Below are positions 8,132-13,252 of a DNA stretch of 13,252 bases, piece after piece. Positions within the stretch are counted from its first letter, which is position 1, and each line of letters opens with the position of its first letter. The notes under the pieces were generated by a model that was given only the letters and a program-made list of their open reading frames with translations, ran no database searches and was not told where the DNA came from. This DNA is from Saprospiraceae bacterium UBA7328 (GTDB taxonomy: Bacteria > Bacteroidota > Bacteroidia > Chitinophagales > Saprospiraceae), in contig DKPS01000121.1 of NCBI GenBank assembly GCA_002471345.1, forward strand, positions 1 to 13,252, given 5' to 3'. The position numbers were made by a program, and so were the translations under genes.

Positions 8132-9895
8132 ATGAATATCAGTCGATTTACACTTTTTTACATTTTACTTCTTCTGTCATTTACATTTAATCTGACTTCT
8201 TGTTCCGTTTCCTATCTTATCAGTGAAGATGACCAGGCTAAAGAAGGCATCACTATGACCTTCCCAAAAGAACACTATGCTGAGGCTGTAGACGGTCGAC
8301 TGATCCTATTGATTTCAGATAACAATAGCTCCGAGATGAGGTTCCAATTAAGAGACGATTCTAAGAAATGCCAAGGTTTTGGAATGGACGTGAACCAGTG
8401 GAAAGCAGGACAAGCCATTCCATTTGCACTTAACTCTTTTGGGTACCCAATTAATAATATTGAAGATTTACCTAAAGGGGAATACTTTGTACAAGCTCTA
8501 TTTCACAAGTATGAAACTTTTATAAGAGCCGATGGTCACGTAGTAAAATTACCCATGGATCGAGGAGAAGGCCAACAATGGAACAGGTCACCTGGAAATC
8601 TATATTCTACACCAAAAAAGGTAAAAATAATAAAAGGAGAAACACCCCAATTCTCCATTCACCTGGATCAAATAATTCCTCCTATAAAAAAACCTAAAGA
8701 CACTAAATATGTAAAACACATTCAAATAAGAAGCAAAATGCTCAGTGACTTTTGGGGAAGAGATATGCACATAGGTGCCCATGTCTTATTACCAGAAGGA
8801 TGGGATGACCATCCTGATGTAAAGTATCCATTAGCCATTCAGCATGGACATTTTCCTAGGGACTTTGGAGGGTTCAGAGTAGAACCTCCTGATCCAAATT
8901 TGAAACCTACTTACAGTGAAAGATTTAGTGTAGATGGATATAATAAAACTGTACAGGAGGAAGCCCATGACTTTTACAAGTTATGGACAGGCCCAGATTT
9001 TCCAAGAGTATTAGCTGTATTAATACAGCATCCTACTCCTTATTATGATGATTCCTATGCAGTGAATAGTGAGGCTCAAGGGCCATACGGAGATGCATTG
9101 ACTTATGAACTAATACCAGAGATAGAAAAAAGGTTTAGAGGAATAGGAGAAGGGTGGTCAAGGTTTGTTTATGGAGGCAGCACAGGAGGGTGGGAAGCTC
9201 TAGCTGTGCAAGTAAAATACCCTAAAGAGTATGGTATGTGCTTTGCAGCATGCCCAGACCCAATAGACTTCAGAGCATATTGTTTGGTCAATATTTATGA
9301 AGATGAGAATGCCTATTACAAAGAAGGACCATTTAAAAAGACATTAGTAGCAGGTCATAGAGATTACCTTGGCAATGTAGATGCTGCACTCAGAGATATG
9401 AATCATCGTGAATTAATATTGGGCACAAGAGGGAGATCTGGTCAACAATGGGATATATGGGAGGCTACTTACTCCCCTATTGATAAAGATGGATATCCGA
9501 AAAGGGTTTGGAATCGTATAACAGGAAAAATCGATAAGGAAGTTGCCAGTTATTGGAAAGAAAACTATGACCTAGCATACATTATGAAACGTGACTGGGC
9601 CAAAAACGGTAAAGATTGGGAACATAAAATCCACCTCTATTGCGGAGACATGGATAATTATTATCTCAACAATGCTGTCTATTTAGCTGAGGATATATTA
9701 AATGAAACAACTGAGCCTCATTACAATGGAGAAGTGGATTATGGCGACAGAGCCGAACACTGCTGGAATGGCGATCATGACAATGGGAATCACATCAGCA
9801 GACTCAGATATCATCGAATGTTTATACAAAAATATGTGGACAAAATCGACAAGATAGCCCCTGAAGGAGCTGATTTAGAAAGTTGGAGATATTGA
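8132..9895 (+). CDS. Lipoprotein alpha/beta-hydrolase, putative esterase
   Basis: A 587-residue protein with a lipoprotein signal (hydrophobic 7-22, lipobox LTSC with Cys24). Residues about 40-180 form a beta-rich N-terminal domain that may help binding or positioning. Residues about 195-565 look like an esterase-D type alpha/beta-hydrolase: MHIGAHVLLPEGWDD (212-226), a PLAIQHGH strand and turn (233-240) shaping the oxyanion region, and the nucleophile elbow GGSTGG (348-353) with Ser350. Candidate acid and base are Asp506 or Asp508 in CGDMDNYY (504-511) and His549 in GDHDNGNH (547-554); the assignment is inferred. It is expected to hydrolyse an ester or acylated carbohydrate at the outer membrane or in the periplasm. 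Substrate unknown. The frame is intact, the leader is A/T-rich, and the 204-bp gap upstream suggests a separate transcript from the FISUMP gene. Confidence 0.82.
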   Translation: MNISRFTLFYILLLLSFTFNLTSCSVSYLISEDDQAKEGITMTFPKEHYAEAVDGRLILLISDNNSSEMRFQLRDDSKKCQGFGMDVNQWKAGQAIPFALNSFGYPINNIEDLPKGEYFVQALFHKYETFIRADGHVVKLPMDRGEGQQWNRSPGNLYSTPKKVKIIKGETPQFSIHLDQIIPPIKKPKDTKYVKHIQIRSKMLSDFWGRDMHIGAHVLLPEGWDDHPDVKYPLAIQHGHFPRDFGGFRVEPPDPNLKPTYSERFSVDGYNKTVQEEAHDFYKLWTGPDFPRVLAVLIQHPTPYYDDSYAVNSEAQGPYGDALTYELIPEIEKRFRGIGEGWSRFVYGGSTGGWEALAVQVKYPKEYGMCFAACPDPIDFRAYCLVNIYEDENAYYKEGPFKKTLVAGHRDYLGNVDAALRDMNHRELILGTRGRSGQQWDIWEATYSPIDKDGYPKRVWNRITGKIDKEVASYWKENYDLAYIMKRDWAKNGKDWEHKIHLYCGDMDNYYLNNAVYLAEDILNETTEPHYNGEVDYGDRAEHCWNGDHDNGNHISRLRYHRMFIQKYVDKIDKIAPEGADLESWRY

Positions 9896-10311
9896 CAAAA
9901 GGCAGATAAAAGGATTATGAGGAAGCAGTAGAAATAGAAATGATTGTTTCAATGTTTCACTTGACTAATACTTCAAAAATGTATTGATAATGTTCACTAT
10001 TTACATCCAATTCATTAGAAATATTCATCAAGTTAAATAGTCGATTTCTCTTGTCAAAAACCTTTTAGGAAAAGTCTCTTCTTCAGATAGACTAAATTAA
10101 TGAAATCCTAAAATTTCTTGAACTATGAACTCAAGATTGCTTTCTATGTTCGACTTCTATATTCAAATCATTAGATTTTTGTGGGTTGTTTTCTGATTCA
10201 TTGCTTTCTGATATAGTTTTTTAGTGTTATCGGATTAATAATTGCAATAACTTTACAAGAGAAGAATAGTAGACTTCATCAGAAGACCAAAAAGAAATAA
10301 AGTATTTAGAA
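9896..10311. other. Intergenic region upstream of the GAF-domain gene
   Basis: A 416-base AT-rich gap. No ORF, RNA gene or clear terminator was seen after the esterase stop. The only repeat noted is ATTGCTTTCT twice (10137-10146 and 10200-10209), too short to mean much. The last 30 bases are A-rich, as expected for a Bacteroidetes translation start. A promoter for the next gene must lie here, but no convincing TTG / TAnnTTTG pair was found. Confidence 0.5.
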
Positions 10312-11100
10312 ATGAAAGTATTCAAATCAAATAAAGTTGATGATTTAGAACTTCCAATGAAGGTGGAAATCAGTTTTAAAAAAATATTTTCCTTCTATCA
10401 AAAGTATGTAGAAGATAAGAAGCACCCTTATCATAAAACTGCCAAGGCCGTAGTCAGTCTTTTAAACGAACACCCAGAACTTATCGATGGGTTTAGTGAT
10501 TTTTCTCTACTAGAAAAATATGATGGAAAGCTAGACCTTATACTCAGTGGACTATTTCCTGATATACTTTCAGATAATGAAATCAAAGCGGCAAGCATAC
10601 CTTTCTCATTCATTTCTTTTAAGTTTTCTAATCGGTTTGAAAAGATTTTAAAAAATGCAGGAAAAGACTATGAATTTAAGATAAGAAATTTTGAAGATGA
10701 CAGCCTATATCTTCAGGCTTGTGTGATGATTCTTGCCTATTGTTATGGATATCAGGTGGACTTAAAACGATCCTTCTTTTTTGACATTCCAGATGAAAAT
10801 CTTGGAATTATTAAACATTATAGAGTTGCATTTAATGGAGACTTTGCAGAAATAACTCCGACAAAAAACGCCCCAAAAATCACAAAAGAGGATTACAAAT
10901 TATTACTAGACAATTTTGATAATATGGACATTTGGAGAGAAAAATTTCCTCCTAATAGCTATATATTCAGAGGCTTTGGCATCATGAATCTATTTGATGT
11001 AACTGCTGACGAAAATTTGTCTTCACTAAAGGCAAACCTTCTTCAAGAAGATGACAATCTTATTCCTAAACTAGAACAAAAACCTAAGAGCATTATTTAA
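10312..11100 (+). CDS. GAF-domain protein, N-terminal fragment (frameshifted gene)
   Basis: This 262-codon frame is the N-terminal third of a protein that should be about 796 residues and is typical of Bacteroidetes, annotated there only as GAF-domain containing. Family-like stretches include LPMKVEISFKKIFSFY (14-29), NEIKAASIPFSFISFKFSNR (88-107) and PPNSYIFRGFGIMNLFDVT (213-231). Function is unknown; no enzyme motif is visible, and a regulatory or sensory role is inferred only from the GAF domain downstream. Codons 1-256 are native. The last six (KPKSII) are out of frame, because one extra A in the run at 11078-11082 shifts translation. Removing it gives EQNLRALFNINDLSIGYS, which continues into the next ORF. 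It has an A-rich leader and ATG at 10312. Confidence 0.8.
   Translation: MKVFKSNKVDDLELPMKVEISFKKIFSFYQKYVEDKKHPYHKTAKAVVSLLNEHPELIDGFSDFSLLEKYDGKLDLILSGLFPDILSDNEIKAASIPFSFISFKFSNRFEKILKNAGKDYEFKIRNFEDDSLYLQACVMILAYCYGYQVDLKRSFFFDIPDENLGIIKHYRVAFNGDFAEITPTKNAPKITKEDYKLLLDNFDNMDIWREKFPPNSYIFRGFGIMNLFDVTADENLSSLKANLLQEDDNLIPKLEQKPKSII
11078..11082 (+). other. Frame break in an A5 run of the GAF-domain gene
   Basis: CAAAAAC reads CAA-AAA-CCT in the upstream frame and hits a stop at 11098-11100. With four A's it reads CAA-AAC-CTA and joins the downstream frame with no stop through 12703. Confidence 0.8.
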
Positions 11101-12703
11101 TATTAATGACCTATCCATTGGTTATTCAGTACTGGAAGGCATAGACTGCGAAATGGGGCCAACTAGAATAAAATCATCCGTGAGTTTAATCTTAAATGAC
11201 GTCAACGAAATATTATGTGACGAATATTTCTGCGAAGGAGTGGTCAATAAAGTTATTATGAATAATCAGGCCATCACAATTTCAGATGTAGAACAATATG
11301 GAAAGTCATCCGAACACAATACATTTTACAAAAATTTGAAGTCAAAAGGGATTCAAAGTATTGTCCTTGTTCCTTTAAAAGGAAAATCTAAGAATGAACT
11401 CGCACTATTAGAGATTGCTTCTCCTAGACCATATGAGCTAAATTCAATAACTCAAAATAAACTAAAGGACATTCTTCCAATTTTCGAAAGTGCCGTAAAG
11501 AGAAGCTCACAAGAGCGACACAATACTCTAGAAGCGACTATTCAAGAGCACTATACGGCTATACACCCATCTGTGAAATGGCGCTTCTACGATGCTGCCG
11601 ATCAATACCAAGCTGATCTCCAGAATGGTGATCTAAATCCAAACCTAGAAGAAATAATCTTCAAAGATGTTTATCCTTTATTTGCTCAGTTGGATATAAA
11701 AGGTTCTTCTACAGCCCGAAATACAGCTATTCAACAAGACTTAACAACACAGCTTATGTTGGCAATTGATGTTCTAAAAGAAGCATGTAACAAAGAACCA
11801 ATGCCAATCTATAGCGAATTAATGTTCAGAGTAAATGAATATTTGACTAGAGTCAAAGCGGGCCTCAAAGATGGTGATGAATTGAGCATATTAGACTTTC
11901 TTAAAAGCGAGATTTACCCTGTTTTTAGTCACATAAAAACGATAGATGATTCTTTTGCCAAGTTAGTTCAGGTTTACAAAGACAGATTGGACATTGATCT
12001 CGAAGTTGTCTATGAGAAAAGGAAAGAATATGAAAGTAGTGTCACATTACTAAATGAAACTCTAGCTTTATACATTGATAAAAAACAAGATGAAGTTCAA
12101 AAAATGTTTCCTCACTATTTTGAACGTTACAAGACAGATGGAGTAGAATACAATATGTACATAGGCCAGTCCATGGTAAGAACTAAAAGATACGATAGTT
12201 TGTATCTATATAATTTAAGGTTATGGCAACTCCAAGTAACTACAGAAATGGAGAATTTAGCAAATCAACTTAGGAAAGAAATGGACCATGACCTTCAGGT
12301 TGCTTCTCTAATTTTGGTTCAAAGTAATCCATTAGCCATTAAATTTCGGATGGATGAAAAACAGTTTGATGTAGATGGGGCTTACAACATTCGGTATGAG
12401 ATTCTTAAAAAACGTATAGACAAAGCACATATCAAAGGTACCGATGAACGGCTAACCGTTCCTGGAAAAATTGCCATTGTCTATTCTCAAGAAAAAGAAG
12501 CGATAGAATACCACAAGTATATCAAATTTCTACAATCAAAAAGTTTGTTAGGTGAAGTAGAAAAGTTGGAAATTGAAGATTTACAAGGAGTATCAGGACT
12601 TAAAGCACTCAGGGTTGAAGTTCTTTATCAAGAGAATTTCAATGAAAAATCCTCGATTACAATCCAAGATCTCATTGGAGAGGAAGTTGTAATGGGCCAA
12701 TAG
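11081..12703 (+). CDS. GAF-domain protein, C-terminal part (frameshifted gene)
   Basis: The frame is open from 11081, and the first ATG is at 11153, which would give 516 residues. The 24 codons before that ATG (from NLRALFNINDLSIGYS) have family character, so 11153 is not the true start and this is the rest of the gene beginning at 10312. Corrected residues about 257-400 form the GAF-like domain (VEQYG, then GIQSIVLVPLKGKSKNELAL and IASPRPYELN). A long helical central region follows. Near the C-terminus are MFPHYFERYKTDGVEYNMYI, LYLYNLRLWQLQV, KIAIVYSQ and DLQGVSGLKALRVEVLY, stretches I recall as well conserved in the family. It is soluble, with no signal peptide or membrane segment. Ligand and output unknown. 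If the break is real, both products would be partial. Confidence 0.8.
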   Translation, partial: NLRALFNINDLSIGYSVLEGIDCEMGPTRIKSSVSLILNDVNEILCDEYFCEGVVNKVIMNNQAITISDVEQYGKSSEHNTFYKNLKSKGIQSIVLVPLKGKSKNELALLEIASPRPYELNSITQNKLKDILPIFESAVKRSSQERHNTLEATIQEHYTAIHPSVKWRFYDAADQYQADLQNGDLNPNLEEIIFKDVYPLFAQLDIKGSSTARNTAIQQDLTTQLMLAIDVLKEACNKEPMPIYSELMFRVNEYLTRVKAGLKDGDELSILDFLKSEIYPVFSHIKTIDDSFAKLVQVYKDRLDIDLEVVYEKRKEYESSVTLLNETLALYIDKKQDEVQKMFPHYFERYKTDGVEYNMYIGQSMVRTKRYDSLYLYNLRLWQLQVTTEMENLANQLRKEMDHDLQVASLILVQSNPLAIKFRMDEKQFDVDGAYNIRYEILKKRIDKAHIKGTDERLTVPGKIAIVYSQEKEAIEYHKYIKFLQSKSLLGEVEKLEIEDLQGVSGLKALRVEVLYQENFNEKSSITIQDLIGEEVVMGQ

Positions 12704-12829
12704 GTTTATCTCATAATTGTCTTAAGTGCTTTAGTTGGCCTTATTATTAAGGAGCAAGCCAATTCTGTTCGCTATTCAGGAAGCATCACAAAAAAGGTAC
12801 TTTTAGGAGAGAATGTTAAATACACTTCC
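12704..12829 (+). other. 42-codon open stretch without start codon
   Basis: Directly after the TAG of the GAF gene, and in the same frame, 42 codons stay open to TAA at 12830-12832. They begin hydrophobic (VYLIIVLSALVGLIIKEQ) and end charged, like a very small membrane protein. No ATG, GTG or TTG starts it; the only in-frame ATG (12692) is before the TAG. It may be a remnant or chance. Confidence 0.2.
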
Positions 12830-12844
12830 TAAGCAGCTAACTTT

Positions 12845-13234
12845 ATGATTTACAAAAAAGCTCCTTGGCACTTTCTTCTGTTACTAATCCTAGCTGGAGA
12901 ATCTGTCTTCATTCTTCCATTTGTTATTTCTAGGGTATTTAGACCTACAGTACTTGACACATTCAACCTGGATAATGTCCAACTGGGATTATGTTTTTCT
13001 GTATATGGTATTGTAGCCTTATTGTCTTATTTATTTGGCGGCCCATTAGCTGACAAGTATTCACCTAGAAAGTTAATTGCTGTAGCACTTTGGATGACGG
13101 CATTAGGAGGAGTGGTCTACTCGACATTTCCCAATTATACTGTATTAAAACTGCTTTATGGATATTGGGGATTCACAACCATTTTCATATTCTGGGCACC
13201 TATGATTAAAGCTGCTAGAGTTTGGGGCGTGTAG
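12845..13234 (+). CDS. MFS transporter, N-terminal part with frame break
   Basis: ATG 12845 starts a major facilitator superfamily protein. Helices are predicted at about 9-30, 46-66, 77-94 and 103-122. The motif-A loop GGPLADKYSPRKL (65-77) lies between helices 2 and 3, as in the family. Typical MFS proteins have about 400 residues, but this frame stops after WGV at 129. Adding one G to the G4 run at 13224-13227 turns the end into WGRVALRKNK, which stays open to the window edge. The stop is therefore probably artefactual or a disabling mutation, and the rest of the gene lies beyond the window. Substrate cannot be inferred. It lies 141 bases after the GAF-domain gene on the same strand, so co-transcription is possible. 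Confidence 0.72.
   Translation: MIYKKAPWHFLLLLILAGESVFILPFVISRVFRPTVLDTFNLDNVQLGLCFSVYGIVALLSYLFGGPLADKYSPRKLIAVALWMTALGGVVYSTFPNYTVLKLLYGYWGFTTIFIFWAPMIKAARVWGV
13224..13227 (+). other. Probable one-base deletion in the MFS gene
   Basis: The G4 run lies where the MFS frame fails. Only the frame reached by adding one base stays open to the end (ten codons); removing one base gives a stop within six codons. Confidence 0.45.
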
Positions 13235-13252
13235 CCTTGCGTAAAAATAAGA

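Noticed and set aside
10137..10209. Direct repeat ATTGCTTTCT twice
   Set aside because: Ten bases of low-complexity sequence; expected by chance.
1..13252. CRISPR array, insertion sequence, integrase or phage genes
   Set aside because: No regularly spaced repeats, terminal inverted repeats around an ORF, transposase or integrase motifs were seen on either strand.

Overview
This window looks like a chromosomal segment of a marine or environmental Bacteroidota, most likely a Saprospiria-type lineage. The evidence is an AT-rich sequence, A-rich leaders without Shine-Dalgarno boxes, several secreted or lipoprotein genes, a modular cysteine-rich surface protein, a FISUMP lipoprotein, and a large GAF-domain protein of a type I recall only from Bacteroidetes. 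Lineage is inferred from protein style and was not tested.

Left part (1-3560, minus strand): a 756-residue N-terminal part of a very large secreted modular protein runs off the left edge. Upstream of it lies a membrane-anchored family 2 glycosyltransferase. Both point to cell-surface or matrix functions.

Middle-left (3561-5009): a small cupin gene on the plus strand has a one-base frame break close to its C-terminus and has lost the usual second-motif histidine. A possible small membrane-protein ORF converges on it from the minus strand. The rest is an AT-rich, apparently non-coding stretch with two short inverted repeats.

Middle (5010-9895, plus strand): an EF-G paralogue (EF-G2 type) carries Ser instead of the catalytic His after the DTPG motif and is followed by a clear hairpin terminator. 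Next come a FISUMP-domain lipoprotein and a 587-residue lipoprotein esterase of the alpha/beta-hydrolase fold.

Right part (10312-13252, plus strand): a GAF-domain protein that should be about 796 residues is split into two ORFs by one extra A in an A5 run. It is followed by a 42-codon open stretch with no start codon, then the first 128 residues of an MFS transporter whose frame breaks at a G4 run just before the window end.

The strongest cross-window pattern is three single-base frame breaks in three separate genes, each at a short G or A run. This suggests either indel errors in the assembly or recent gene decay. I see no mobile element, CRISPR array, tRNA or rRNA. The most biologically interesting intact gene is the EF-G2-type translation factor. 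I found no convincing new multi-gene system.
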